A DNA stretch of 64,000 bases from Turritopsis dohrnii. Lineage: Eukaryota; Cnidaria; Hydrozoa; Anthoathecata; Oceaniidae. This document shows positions 23,268 through 35,253 of the stretch, one piece after another. The notes under the pieces are model-generated. The model was not told the DNA's origin and searched no databases. It worked only from the letters and a program-made list of their open reading frames with translations. Numbering within the stretch: position 1 is the stretch's first letter; each line of letters starts with the position of its first letter. The position numbers were made by a program, and so were the translations under genes. The stretch covers positions 124,001 to 188,000 of the forward strand of contig BQMF02000206.1 of the NCBI GenBank assembly GCA_027922465.2. The letters are read 5' to 3'.

Positions 23268-24170
23268 ATGGTCGACCTTATTCTCAAAAAAATTGTAATT
23301 GCATCTTATGCAGTCTCAACTTTTCTACACCTAATGGGATTTCTGTTGTTGTATTGGACCAAAAATGTGGTTGTGGACAAAACATCAATATTTCTTTTGA
23401 TGAATCTCAGTGGTGTTGAATTTTTACTGTCGTGTACCGGCACGATACGACGTCTTCTTGCATTATATAACTACGACTGTGCGGCGTTTTATGTGACGCT
23501 GTATCAGTGGACGACTCTTACCATTGTGTTTTATTCTGGAATGATCTTCATAACTATTGATCGCTTCCTGGCTGTTTATCTTAACATCACTTACAATATA
23601 GTATGTTCTGAGAAAAGGACCATTCGATTGTTAATCGTTACATGGCTATCTAGTGTATTTGGTGGGATAATATTTCATATCTACGCGAGAAACTTATCCC
23701 ATGTGATTGAATTAACTACGCTGTATTTGTTTCCAACATTTGAAATATCATTCTTAGTTATAGCAACCTTAGTTTATGGTTATATCTACAAAAAAATTCG
23801 AGAGAACAGAAAGATCCATCGCAAATCTATAATAGCGACATCAGTGCTCGAAGAAACTACTATTCAATCAAACACATTTGGTGAAAATAATATTTCCAAA
23901 AGCAAAATGGTTGCGAGAAGCAGAGCGGGAAAAGGGATTTTTGTTCCGTCGTTAATTTTGTTGACATTTGTTGTTTTTTATGTCGTTCCAGATCAAATGT
24001 ACTTTTACACTACCGTATACAAGAAACAACTTTCAGGAACCATTATTTTTTGCGCATCATTCATGTTCGTTCTTGGGTTTTACGCGGACTTTTTCATTTA
24101 TGTGTTTTTATATGCCCCGGTCCGACGAACAATCATTAAACGGTTCCGTCAAGCTAATTGTACCAAATAA
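23268..24170 (+). CDS. Orphan rhodopsin-like 7TM receptor A
   Basis: An intronless 300-residue protein with seven hydrophobic segments at about 8-30, 40-62, 76-97, 117-138, 150-173, 224-247 and 258-282. Rhodopsin-family landmarks are the DRF triplet at 98-100 (DRY position), Trp126 in TM4, Pro241 in TM6 and DFFIY at 274-278 in place of NPxxY. The usual TM3-ECL2 disulfide cysteines and the TM2 LAxxD motif are absent, so it is a divergent member. The third intracellular loop (about 175-222) is basic and serine-rich, fitting G-protein coupling at the cell membrane. Start is the ATG at 23268, the first in frame. A tandem paralog lies 2.6 kb downstream, with long blocks of near-identical DNA. The ligand is unknown. 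Confidence 0.85.
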   Translation: MVDLILKKIVIASYAVSTFLHLMGFLLLYWTKNVVVDKTSIFLLMNLSGVEFLLSCTGTIRRLLALYNYDCAAFYVTLYQWTTLTIVFYSGMIFITIDRFLAVYLNITYNIVCSEKRTIRLLIVTWLSSVFGGIIFHIYARNLSHVIELTTLYLFPTFEISFLVIATLVYGYIYKKIRENRKIHRKSIIATSVLEETTIQSNTFGENNISKSKMVARSRAGKGIFVPSLILLTFVVFYVVPDQMYFYTTVYKKQLSGTIIFCASFMFVLGFYADFFIYVFLYAPVRRTIIKRFRQANCTK

Positions 24171-25259
24171 AACTGACATTTTATTATTATTAACATATAT
24201 GGTCCTGTACCGTGGTTGCACAATGTTTGTTGACACAGTTGATTTTCAGAACCAGCAAACCATCTCATAAACAACATAGGCCATGATTTTGTAGGAAAAT
24301 CATAAAAAGAACACCACTACCTGAAAAGAACACCACTACCTGAAAAATGTATTCTAGAAAGCTTTTATTGTGAGGAAACGCACAGTTGGCTTAAATACGA
24401 CTTCTTTAGAAATGGTATTACCTAAAGACATTGTGTATATAGACACTATAGAATCACTTTACTGCAAATATTTTATACGCCCTGGCTTTTACTAAAAAAG
24501 CTTATGCTTAATTTAAGTTTTATGTACTTATATATGGCGAAAGGTTCTTCAGCAAAAGGTAACAGAGAGCAAATAATGTATACTTCTGTAAATTTAAAGC
24601 TTCAACCCTCCAAAAATTGCATTGGGAAAACTAAAAAAAGGGGTGTATAAGAGAAAATTTCAGAAAAGTGCAGATGACAGGTCCCTCCTCTTCCAGATTC
24701 AATGTTATTTACGTTGAAAGTGAACAGAATGTTTTTTGAATGAGAAAAAACTTCTGAGGGTCTAGCAGCACTTACAACTTTGAGTTCAGGATAGAGGTTT
24801 TCCCAAATATTTCGTAGAGGGGTTGTAGAAGTATAATGAAATATCAGTTATAAGAATTTTCATTTCTATAGCTTTACAATGCTTCAATTCACACTTGTTT
24901 AGATAGACATAATATTATATTAACATAATTCATCACTTGGGCTGAAAGTAAACAATCCACAATTGATCTCTTTTGCCTTTTCCTGAAAGCCAGTTTGATA
25001 TTCTTGAATATTCTTAAATTTCAACAAAACAGCTTAAGTCAATCTGTAAGGAAATATAATATCGATAGAAAATGAAATTCAACGATTAGATGGTTTCCGA
25101 CCACAAATGAATAAATCTTGTCTTATAAAGAAACTGAGCAATGGAACTATTTCACACTGAATTTAGTTTGGGTTTGCCTGAATGTCCCTTTTACAAAATC
25201 AACAAAACAATGCATGGTTTGAAAATTTCAGAACAATTCCGTAAATAGGCTCCGCCATG
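24171..25259. other. Spacer downstream of receptor A
   Basis: It holds a 19-bp direct duplication (AAAAGAACACCACTACCTG twice, about 24306-24343). Otherwise it is AT-rich and without a recognisable gene. It probably includes the 3' untranslated region of receptor A. Confidence 0.4.
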
Positions 25260-25269
25260 TTACATCACT

Positions 25270-25562
25270 TAAGTAAGTAAGTAAGTAACGGGAGTTTTCA
25301 GTCCTTGGGCTTCCATCCGTAATGGTTGGTTCTTCCGCCCGCCGACTTGCAACTATTAGTTGACTTACCGCCAGAGATACGTATAGCATTGCTCTAACTT
25401 GCCCGAAGGCCAGTGTGCAGTCAGTCGATGGCTCCTAATGGGCTGACACGCTGCTTTTAAAGCGCATCGGAGTGGTGTATTGAGATGCGACATGACTGGA
25501 CTCGAACACGAGTCGCAGCGGTCGCACTCAAAGGTACTAACCACTACACCATCGCTGCACAA
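25270..25562 (-). mobile_element. tRNA-derived SINE with target-site duplication
   Basis: On the minus strand it starts with a tRNA-like head. The A-box-like TGGTGTAGTGGTTAG is at 25538-25552 and the B-box-like GTTCGAGTCC at 25498-25507, in the right order and spacing for an internal RNA polymerase III promoter. A unique body follows, then a (CTTA)n/(TTAC)n tail at about 25270-25288. A perfect 10-bp repeat TTACATCACT flanks it (25260-25269 and 25563-25572). This is a textbook SINE inserted by LINE machinery. Its sequence is only mildly decayed, and the intact duplication indicates fairly recent insertion. Confidence 0.85.
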
Positions 25563-25572
25563 TTACATCACT

Positions 25573-26797
25573 CCCCAAAAGAAAATCAAATGATTATAAA
25601 GAGCTGAAACTTTTATTGAACATTGAGATTTAAAGATTTTTGGCCCAAATTTCTCAACTTTGGCCAAATCTGAAAAACGACTCACAAATTCGAAAAAAGC
25701 ACATACTTTTTAATTTGATGAAATTAAAGATCTTTCGTAAGGAACTCATATAACTATTGCAAAACATCGTTCATAACTTAGAGTAGTGATAGGAAGATGA
25801 GGAGAAACTCGCAGGGAGCAAATACTTTACTCCATCACGGATGTCCTAACGTTAAAATGTTTCAATAAGTGCTTTGTGAAAACACAAATTAACAATATGA
25901 ATTTCTATCCATCGTCAACCTTGCGTCTTAATTTATTCACTTCAACTGTTGTTCGAACATTAATAAAAGCTGAGGAATCCTCCCCTCCGAGAACCAGGGA
26001 TGGAACCTGGTGACCCAGTTTCACCAACATCTACTTTGCACCAAAGATAAGGTTTATAGAAAGAGGGATAAGTATTCCAACATTTGAGAAATTCCCATCA
26101 AAATGATATATTTTTGTATCTTCTTAATTTAATTCTCTCCGTACTAAAAAGTATCTACTTCAGTATTTACTTTTCAAGAATGGATTTCAAATTGTTCTAT
26201 GCCGTAAATATCACACCTCCTTAATCATGTAACAATCTGAAACAAATCAAGCCACTATTAGAAACTATCATGAAATTCTGATCGGAAAATCCATTTGCTT
26301 TATTGCTTACGTACAAGATATGAAATGGGAATTGTGATCGAAACTCGTCATCTTCCAAATAAGGTATGCTGCAATTTTCTGTTGACAACTAATTTGCTCT
26401 TTCATACTTTCGGTTTCATCTTGATTTCTTACGTGAGCATTGACAGTTTTCATGATGTCAATAAACCGTTAAGAAAATGGTTGAACCTCTCTTTAATAAT
26501 CAACACTTCTCCTCCCTCTTCACATCATCTGATGTAATCAAAGAGGACTCTCATTAATTCCATGTTCAGATGGAAAAAGTTCTTTGATATCACAGTGCTA
26601 CTAATAATAAAAGTATTTATTCTAAAGTAATTCAATCATTCGTATGAACAATAAATGAGTTTTTCCCATTTGAAAGCAAAATAATTTGTGACGAAATAGA
26701 AAAAAGGAAAAAGAATTTTTTAAGCAAAGGATTTTAGTCTTTCACACCAAACTGCTTTAAGACGAAGCAATCTGTTTGTTTGCGTTCGGTTTGTACG
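25573..26797. other. Spacer upstream of receptor B
   Basis: A diverged unit of the 128-bp repeat family seems present near 25610-25740 (TTGGCCCAAATTTCTCAACTTTGGCC). No gene is recognisable; short frames such as 26295-26537 lack domain features. Confidence 0.4.
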
Positions 26798-27700
26798 ATG
26801 AGTGATCAAGTGATAAAAAGCATTGAAATCACATTTTATGCAATTGGAACTTTTCTCCACCTAATGGGATTTCTGTTGTTGTATTGGACCAAAAATGTGG
26901 TTGTGGACAAAACGTCAATATTTCTTTTGATGAATCTCAGCCTTAATGAATTTGTAATGTGTGGCACTGGAGTTATACGCCGCCTACTTGCATTACATAA
27001 CTACAATAGGGCGGCGTTTTATGTGACGTTGTATCAGTGGACAAGTCTATGTATAGTGTATTATACAGCACTAATCTTCATAACTATTGATCGCTTCCTG
27101 GCTGTTTATCTTAACATCACTTACAATATAGTATGTTCTGAGAAAAGGACCATTCGATTGTTAATCGTTACATGGCTATCTAGTGTATTTGGTGGGATAA
27201 TATTTCATATCTACGCCAGAAATTACTATCATGTGATTGAATTAACTACGCTGTATTTGTTTCCAACATTTGAAATATCATTCTTAGTTATAGCAACCTT
27301 AGTTTATGGTTATATCTACAAAAAAATTCGAGAGAACAGAAAGATCCATCGCAAATCTATAATAGCGACATCAGTGCTCGAAGAAACTACTATTCAATCA
27401 AATACATTTGGTGAAAATAACATTTCCAAAAGCAAAATGGTTGCGAGAAGAAGAGCAGGAAAAGGGATTTTTGTTCCGTCGTTAATTTTCATAACATTTG
27501 TCATTCTTTATTTCGTTCCAGATCAAATGTACTTTTACACATTCGTCTTACGCAAAGAAGCATCAAAGATTCTCCACATATGCGCATCATTTGCGTACAT
27601 TATTGGATATTATGCTGATTTTGTCATTTACGTCTTTTTGTTTCCACAAGTACGCAAAACTTTAACTAGAAGTATTCTTCGATTCAGTTGTTTTTCATGA
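26798..27700 (+). CDS. Orphan rhodopsin-like 7TM receptor B
   Basis: An intronless 300-residue receptor, colinear with receptor A without gaps. I use the ATG at 26798 (MSDQVIKS); an upstream in-frame extension lacks an ATG. The landmarks match A: DRF at 98-100, Trp126, a Pro in TM6 and DFVIY near 274-278, again without the canonical extracellular disulfide cysteines. Residues about 20-48 and 93-232 are almost identical to A. The N-terminus, TM2-TM3 (about 49-92) and everything after about 232 differ substantially. That mosaic fits tandem duplication followed by gene conversion of the middle, leaving the ligand-facing and C-terminal parts distinct. Acts at the plasma membrane by family; ligand unknown. 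Confidence 0.85.
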   Translation: MSDQVIKSIEITFYAIGTFLHLMGFLLLYWTKNVVVDKTSIFLLMNLSLNEFVMCGTGVIRRLLALHNYNRAAFYVTLYQWTSLCIVYYTALIFITIDRFLAVYLNITYNIVCSEKRTIRLLIVTWLSSVFGGIIFHIYARNYYHVIELTTLYLFPTFEISFLVIATLVYGYIYKKIRENRKIHRKSIIATSVLEETTIQSNTFGENNISKSKMVARRRAGKGIFVPSLIFITFVILYFVPDQMYFYTFVLRKEASKILHICASFAYIIGYYADFVIYVFLFPQVRKTLTRSILRFSCFS

Positions 27701-29305
27701 AACTGGAATCAAAGGCGTTGCCATGGTTTCCGAGCGATAACGAGTTGAACGATTTCCTGTTCGTTGTCTCGATAACTTTTCCAAGCTATTTCTAAAAGTT
27801 GCTTCATCTTATTTATTTATTTGTTTATTTATTTACGGCAGATGTTTCGATCCTTGTGATTCCAACTGTTCTCCTCACGAAATCTTTGTGATAACTGAGA
27901 TCTTTATTTGAAACAGTAAGGATTTGCACGAATTATCAAAAAACAGATCTTTATATGGAAATTTATCAGAAAAAATATATAGTAGTACTGGTAACGAAGT
28001 TGAACGCTTATTATTTTTAGAATATGTTTTTAACCTGGTGTGTTTTTAACCTGTTTCAATACTCTTTTGAGAATACCGAGGCTGAAAATGACTCCAGAAA
28101 ATCTCTTAAGAATTTGCTGAGCATAATGAGTGCGACCGGAAGTAATAAAATTCTACACGCCTCTATCGAAGAAGTTCTCTGAATAATGTTTATGTTCATG
28201 GAATGAATAACTCATATGATGCTGATTCCCTTCTTGATTGCTTCGGTTAGTAGCTATCCTAATTTCGTGCGCATCCGGTTTCGTGCGCATCCGGTTTCAA
28301 ATAAATCCTGGTTCTTATTATTAAGTGCGCAACGCGTTAGAAGCTGAATTATCAAGGCATCTTATTCAACTCGGGAGAAGACAAAAGTTTTTCATGAATG
28401 AAATGTTTTTAAAAAATCTGATTACATGTATGTATATCACTTCGCCATTCCCAGAACGATGTTACACCGACAAATGTAGTAAATGTAGTAACTCCGACAA
28501 ATGTAGTAAAAATCAACGACAAGTGTAGTAATTTCTCTAAATGTAGTAAACGCCTTTAAGGTTGAAATGAGCCAAAATTAGGCAAAACACATGAAGGTTT
28601 TTGCCAAGGGCTATCAGGTAGCTCGTAACAATATTGTAATATGGCCACTTGACAGACCGGTACAAAGCTACTTGATGATTTTTTAATACATTTGTCAGAG
28701 TTTGGTGCAACAAAGGTTGTTATCTCCTTAATATGGTGCAACAAAGGTTATTATCTCCTTAATATTATAATACAACTACCACAATGTAGTGCGAAAAAAA
28801 TCATTAAATAAGCCCCCTGGAAAAGTAAGGGTTTCGCGAACAAAACTGACACTCTCATAAACTATTTAGAACACTGACTTAAAGTAATCACACGGCAAAT
28901 AATTATAGCATTACATCATGGTAGTTGTATTCAGTATCAAGGAGAAAACAACATTCCAGGACGGTCAATTAATGTTTTTTATTATATTCCTCGGAACTCT
29001 CAATTCTTCAACTATTCTTTCGTTTGAATTCTGAAATATTATTTTTGCTGGAATCTCAAAACCATCCTGATCTAGATCGGAAGAAATCTGTTTGAACCTG
29101 TAATACTTCAGACCTAATTTTCCCGGCATACTTAGCAAAAAGGTGAGTCATTTGTGACAAAACTTTAGGGAGGTGTAATTCACAGCAAAAATAAATTCTT
29201 TTTCTCGTTGCATTTTATTTCTTCTTTTAACAACCATCTACATAGCAATCACAGTGTGTGGAAAGTGAAAAAAGATGAAATTTTGGGGGGAGTATGATAA
29301 AGAAA
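27701..29305. other. Gene-free region with small tandem duplications
   Basis: CGTGCGCATCCGGTTT is repeated twice at about 28267-28300. AATGTAGTAA-type words cluster at 28475-28555. A 31-bp unit (TGGTGCAACAAAGGTTRTTA followed by TCTCCTTAATA) is duplicated at about 28703-28764. No gene is supported. Confidence 0.45.
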
Positions 29306-29307
29306 TA

Positions 29308-29472
29308 CAGTACAACCCCGTTAAGTCGGATTTTCAAGGTTCCGAAAAAATCGGTCCGACTTTAATGGGAGTCCGACTTATCGGGACTTCATGTTAAGTC
29401 AGACTCCGCTAAGAATATGGAGGAAGGTTTTAGTCCGACTTAAACAGTGTCCGACTTAACGCTGTTGTACTG
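29308..29472. mobile_element. TA-flanked MITE with CAGTACAAC ends (165 bp)
   Basis: The left end CAGTACAACCCCGTTAAGTC and the right end complement CAGTACAACAGCGTTAAGTC are each flanked by TA. GTCCGACTTA-type words repeat internally. The CAGT-type terminus plus TA target fits pogo/Tc1-mariner elements. A diverged, partial relative lies at about 53010-53120. Confidence 0.75.
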
Positions 29473-29474
29473 TA

Positions 29475-31320
29475 TTTTGTTTGACCCAATTATGATGTGG
29501 AGCCTCAAAAATACCTTAAGAGAAGAAATTTCCGCAAACTTTTTTATAATTGGTCGTCCGCGAAATTAAGTTCCCGCGAAATTTTTCGAAAGTGGCTGTC
29601 CGTGAAATTAAATTCACGAAATCACGAAATCAAACCTCAGTATTTCTTCGTAATTCTATACTTGAAACGAAATCGTTGATTTTAGGTATTGGGTATATGT
29701 TTTGTCCCCCTTAAAATATTACAGGGGAGTAATGGTTTCCTTATGGTTTTTATTGATATATTTATCCTGCTTTGAAATAATACCTACGCTCAATTAGCGG
29801 GATTCGGAAAAATCATGTTTCGTTTACACAAAACTACTTTTCTATAGATTTGTAGGGAATTATATACAAATTAGCAGAGTTGTTCGTTAATTTTTTCCCT
29901 ACAAAGTCATTAGAAACTTCACATCAACGCTTGAAATAAGCGTGCAAAGTAATGGCTTTAAATCTCTGAAGCACCGTTTTAGTAGAACAGTTTTTAAAAA
30001 ATTCTCACAAGTAATTGATTTTTTTCGTGTAACAGGCTCGTCGAGTTTGCGAATCTCCCTAATAGTATGTTATAAGCATTAATTTCCCACAAAAATTTTA
30101 CCATCCGCAAAATTAAATTCTCGAGAAAATTCTTCCCTTAAGGTAAATATTTTTCCTGGCGTACTTAATTGGTTACGGTAAAGATGTTTCAGATCATCAT
30201 GTAGATCCACGCCTTTTTCCTCTTAAATATTGAATACTCATGCAAAAGGAACTGCAAAAAACAACAACAACAACAACAAAAAAAAACACTATTTAAACAC
30301 CCGTTTAAGTTTTCAATTAACAAAATTTTTACATTAACAAGTCTTGGAAAAACGCTCAAGCAAGACCTTAGGAAAACGATAAATTGACTTAACTCATCAA
30401 TATCTTCGGGATACGTCCATGGTACAAGAGGCATACAAAATCAGCCAATAAGATTGATCGTACGAGTAGGAGTGACTACTGGATAAAATTGTCCATCGTT
30501 AGGAGCATACTCTATAGACTGTAAATTTATCGTGTGGATACACCATTTATACATAGACTGGGCATTTTGTGTGTGGATGAACTGATGGCAATAATGTGTA
30601 TTGAGTCATTAAGTGGATCTGTCCCGTAAGCGTGATGTATTATAGCTGATTGCAGACAAAAACGCTGCACTCTGTATCGCATTGGTTTTGGTTCCATTTC
30701 CTCCGACTTCGTTATAACGTTGGATCATAGTTCCTTCAGAACTCGCTAACGGCTTCCCTTGACACGCTTTTAATCCCATGAAGTAACCAGTCGCAGCTTC
30801 TACACGACTCTTTGTCTCTTTCTTTTGGTTTTTTACATTATCATGCTTTAATTTATTCCATATCATCGCTACATATTTGAAAATGTACATCACAAATACC
30901 ACACCACGCTACTAATATACATTCACTAACAAAATCAACAGAACTAATAATAGTGACAAAAATAAAAATCTTAAGTTGATTTTCTACCTCCATGGTTTAT
31001 TCAAGGCACGGAAACATCAGAGCGAAATCTTGTCTTGCAATGCTGTGTGGCAGCAATCCTTCTTGTGATGACGTATGAGGCACCAAGTTAACGTACTAAC
31101 GGATCAAGTTTATTTATCTATTTCTCCCAAAGGAAATAAATCTCTGTTCGTCTCAGCATGGACGTATAAAGAGAAAATACGTCCACGGTCTGAGAAATGA
31201 AAAAACATGAATAAACTTCAGGGAGTTTTGCGATTTTTCACAACAGTGGTGTAGGGCGTTGTGATTTCTGATTATCCTTTGCATTCTTCTCACAATTCAA
31301 TGGCTAGTAAATTAGTGGCG
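29475..31320. other. Gene-free region
   Basis: It contains CGCGAAATTAAATTC-like words at about 29555-29640 and 30105-30130, seen also at 22480-22550 and 35515-35560, which suggests a dispersed degraded repeat. A short (CAA)n run lies at 30260-30280. A 97-codon minus-strand frame at 30609-30902 lacks a good start and any domain. No gene called. Confidence 0.4.
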
Positions 31321-31322
31321 TA

Positions 31323-31749
31323 CCGTATTTCCTCTTATAAACGCCGCGGCGTTTATTACAAATTCAAGGTTTTGGATGCGGCGTTTAATAGAGGGAGGCG
31401 TTCATTAGAGGGCGGCGTTTATTACAAAATGAAAAATTGGACAGAAGCAAACTTAAACAACAATGTTTTCTTATCCTAAAAAACGTTACAAAAGATTGTA
31501 TGAAAATGTTTTACACAAAAGATATGTTCACGAAAATGTCAAAGAAGAGCAATATCACTGTCGCCGTTTTCTAGTATGAGATGAAAACTTTTTTGTAATT
31601 CTTGTTTAGCCTGTTTTCTAATAGACGCCGCTTTTCAAGATGCGGCGTTTAATAGAGGGAGGCGTTTACTACAAACGTTCGGATATAAGTGAGGCGTTTA
31701 ATAGAGGGCGGCGTTTATCAGAAGGCGGCGTTTATTAGAGGAGATACGG
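31323..31749. mobile_element. TA-flanked MITE with CCGTATTTCC ends (427 bp)
   Basis: The left end CCGTATTTCCTCTTATAAAC and the right end complement CCGTATCTCCTCTAATAAAC are flanked by TA on both sides (31321-31322 and 31750-31751). GGCGGCGTTTATTA and GGCGTTTAATAGAGGGAGGC recur several times inside as subterminal repeats. There is no coding capacity. Mariner-type by target site. Confidence 0.8.
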
Positions 31750-31751
31750 TA

Positions 31752-33027
31752 TTTATTTAAACCTGTTTCTGATGTTTATCACAACATAGATAAGGAGTTG
31801 TTTATTTTGTTTGCAGACCTAGCCCATTTCGCCTTTATATTATTTAAAAGGAATTAAGAATTTTGTTTATAGACAGGCTTGACAAGATCTCGGCTACTTT
31901 ACCTGGGCTCCCGACAAGTTGGCTGAAAAAAGTCCCATGTAAACTGTCATTGGAACCAGCCTCGTTACAAATACACATATTTTTAATTGGCTTAAAATTC
32001 GCTGATCTTTAAAAACGCCACCATTTTGAAGTTTTTCTATTTTCTTTGTTTGTTGTTTAAAATCATTTTCACCGCTAACATTTTCCTACTTGATTTGCAT
32101 GAAAAAAAGAGGTCAGCCCATTTGCAGGGCCGAAATGCTTCATGTAAACAAGAGAACTGGACCGGATCGGCTTCCATATATAAATAGCTCCTTAGTGTGA
32201 GTCACACAGGATGAACCATATTTTTAAGCAACATTACTACTAACGTCTAACGACCTTGGTTGCTTAGGACAAAAAACGTGTATATTACTAATTCATTTCA
32301 ATAAAGTCACTGCACATTCTTTCAAAGCCAGGCCCACTATTTTTGCGAGTGCGTACAGTGGAATCTCCTCTATAAGATGAGAGTGGTGCGGTTTCGGATG
32401 ACGTCTGAAAACTAATGATTTGTTTTTGTTCAGAAAAAGATCTTTTCCGGTGGTATGGAACACGACACCTTAGATCAACAAAAGTCTGACTCATACAATT
32501 ATCACATTGGAAACAAAAATATCCGACCTTTTTTCACCTAAGTCATAAACAATTTATTTTCATAATAGTAATAATATATATCTTTTAAATATACAGAAAT
32601 AAAAATTATAAAAACATTATATTCCATCGAGGTCGTTCTGACCACATCTACAACTGGTCCACTCATCGGGCAAAACATATGGCCGATGGTGGAAAACCTG
32701 TCGAACGCATTAATGAAAAATATATATCTCTTACAACATTAGCATAATGTCAGGAAACTTTGAAAAGACGAGCGAGTTGTTAGGAAGATGAGTCACACTT
32801 AAGAAACGGACGAAACGCAATTATGGAAGGCAGTTGTTGGAAACAGTAAGATGGTTGAAAGGGACTTATATCTGGGGATATTCTTCACATAATCTTCTTC
32901 AGGTAGTTGAAGAGTAAATGCAATTTAAAATTTCATATACAATAAACATATACAATAAAAACGAAAGAAATTAGTTATCTTTTAAAATTTTGAACTAGAG
33001 ACCATCTCCAAACTCAGTTATGACTAT
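31752..33027. other. Region downstream of tropomyosin
   Basis: A solo end-like sequence TACAGTGGAATCTCCTCTAT lies near 32355, resembling the terminus of the MITE at 52198. A 68-codon minus-strand frame (32288-32494) overlaps it. The part just below 33028 is likely the tropomyosin 3' untranslated region. No other gene seen. Confidence 0.4.
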
Positions 33028-33834
33028 TTAATTGTTAGCGACTATTTGGATCGTATTTTTCATTTCTACTTTGGTGCTTTTCGTAAGCATCTGTACTGCT
33101 TCAATCTCATCTAAAAACACAAAGAGACGAAGTCGTTAGCTTCGACACACACGTAGCTACATGAAGATCACACAGATGAAGGACATACCTTGTGTTTTTG
33201 CAATTAATCTTTTCAACCTCAGAATATTTAATCGACCCAATTCTTTTTTCTCTTCAGCTTCTTGGTAATAACCCTCCAATAACTTCATGTGATCATCATG
33301 CTTATATTCAGAATTGGCAGCTTTCGCTTCCATTTCCTCGTGATAGCGCAGTTTCTTAATTTTCCCTTCAATTTCTTCTTCTAATTTCACAGCTTCCTTT
33401 TCCTTTTGCAAGCGTCGGGAATGTACTTTTTCATATTCCGAAGTCAAAACAGCAAGTCTTCTCTCTCCGTCCTCACAACGTACAGAGTTTTCGGAGTATC
33501 GTTCCTGCATATTTTTCAAACGATCTTCAAGTTTTAATAGCGCCTCATCGCCCTGCAATTCACGGTTTTCCAACACCCTCCGCCTGCTCTCACTGGAATC
33601 AGTGTCTTGCTCTATCTGTTTAATGCGTTCTACGATGTCTGCCCTTTGCCGATCAGCGTTGATGATTTGTGTTTCTACAACTTCAATTTTTCGTTGTAGA
33701 ACCTCCTTTTCTTTGAGAGCAGCTTCCAGATGTTGCTTGGATGTTCTCAACGCCGACTCGAACGTTCTGATTCTCTCGTCAGACAATTCAGACTGTGCCT
33801 TCATCGAATTTAGTTTATTTTTGACAACATCCAT
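33028..33834 (-). CDS. Tropomyosin (two exons)
   Basis: A coiled-coil actin-binding protein that wraps along actin filaments and regulates contractility and stability. Exon 1 is 33834-33189, starting at ATG in the context AAAAATGG. Exon 2 is 33110-33028. The GT (GTATGTCC) and AG (TTTTTAG) borders join in frame to give 242 residues. The sequence is almost entirely heptad repeats (MKAQSELSDERIRTFESAL, DRQRADIVERIKQIEQD, RRRVLENRELQGDEALLKLE, LEEEIEGKIKKLRYHEEMEA), without prolines. The length is shorter than the 284 residues of muscle tropomyosin and like short cnidarian or non-muscle forms. The C-terminal exon ends in a short tail with MLTKSTKVEMKN. An upstream non-coding or alternative first exon cannot be excluded. 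The fold call is secure; the isoform class is inference. Confidence 0.9.
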
Positions 33835-34951
33835 TTTTGCTTAACTCGTATCGTTGACACCTATAAAACAACCAGTAAAAACTACATCAACCATCTCTCA
33901 TTAAAATGCAGATAAATTACAACACGAAAGAACGCGGTTCATCACGATACTGGCTTTTACAAGCACATTGGTATTGTAATAAAAACAACACTGTTATTCT
34001 TTATGAACACATTTAAAAAAAACTTCATTAAGACTATAAACTTGACATTTTTGCGGAAAAAAGAAGTATGTGTGATAAATAAGCCAGTTATTACGAATTT
34101 CGACAAATTTATTAGTTTTCAAGATATTCTGAAAAGAAACTTTATTTCACGATTTATTTTCTTTACTCAATAAAAAAATTACATTCTGTGTGTTATTGCT
34201 TTTAACCATTGCGCCATTATAATTGGATTATCATAGAAAAGTCTATTGTTCGATCGAACACTCTTCACTGAGTTCATCATTCGTCAAATAAAATAAAACA
34301 ACGAGAACATTCAATAAATAAACCTAATTTGCCAAAACCAGCCATATTTCGTAATTGAGATAACAATCTTGTATATTGACACTAAACATAAATACATAAA
34401 TATTGCTAAAAACTTATCATACATGCCAACTAAGGAGAGTTTCATGTGAATGAACCCGAACTCTATTTTCAATTTTCCAGATTTTTCGGATCCTCCCTTT
34501 TTTTAGATCGCTTTCCTCGTTCGTATCGGAGTACATTTTCGTTTTAGGTGACATTTTGAATTAAAAAATTTTGTTGGATCGTCATTAAAATTCCTAAAAG
34601 AACATGATTGCAAAGAACTATAAAAACTTTAGGGGTGTTACATTTAATCATTTCTCTGAATATGGAATATATCGGTCATAATCTTTGTCATACATTGAGT
34701 GAACACAATTCAAAATATCGCCTTTAGAATATTATCAATAAAAATATTTTTTATTTATTACACACGATTTTTCTTATAAAAACGTCAAGGCTGAGATTTT
34801 GCCCATAGTTAGCAACGTATCAAGAACGCACTCTGCCTAAGTTTGGAAAGGTTCGAACGCATTCATGACGTACAAGCATATCCTGTGGTCTCATCTGAAA
34901 TTTAGACGTTCTCATAAAAAAAGTGTATATTAACTAAATCTGAACATTATC
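33835..34951. other. Region upstream of tropomyosin
   Basis: AT-rich, with no recognised coding sequence. It probably contains the tropomyosin promoter and 5' untranslated sequence, but I cannot assign a promoter element with confidence. Confidence 0.35.
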
Positions 34952-34954
34952 TAT

Positions 34955-35253
34955 TGGGGCTAATCATAATGGAGCTTTTTATCCCAGCAAGGCGAGACGA
35001 GATCTCGTTTATTTTTGCAGGGAGTTTAAGCGATTTTCCATATGACCGCAATCATACCGTCTAGCCGGACGGGATAATACGTCACGCGTGCGCATTAATT
35101 GGATATATAACATAAAAACTGTCCCAGGATAATTTTCACCCCCGGCAAGACGGGGCAAAAATCTCATATGATTGCTATGTAAAAACTGGCCCGGGACAAT
35201 TTTCATCCCGCTCTGCCTTGATAAAAAAAAACTCCATAATGATCAACCCCTCC
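34955..35253. mobile_element. Small inverted-repeat element (about 299 bp)
   Basis: The left end TTGGGGCTAATCATAATGGA resembles the complement of the right end, GAGGGGTTGATCATTATGGA. Internally, TCCCGGG- and CAAGACGGG-like words repeat (CAAGGCGAGACGAGATCTCG, GGCAAGACGGGGCAAAAATC). Its GC-rich core stands out from the AT-rich flanks. Non-coding; a probable MITE with approximate borders. Confidence 0.6.

Noticed and set aside
30609..30902. 97-codon minus-strand frame
   Set aside because: The start is not ATG, there is no recognised domain, and no flanking exon could be joined.
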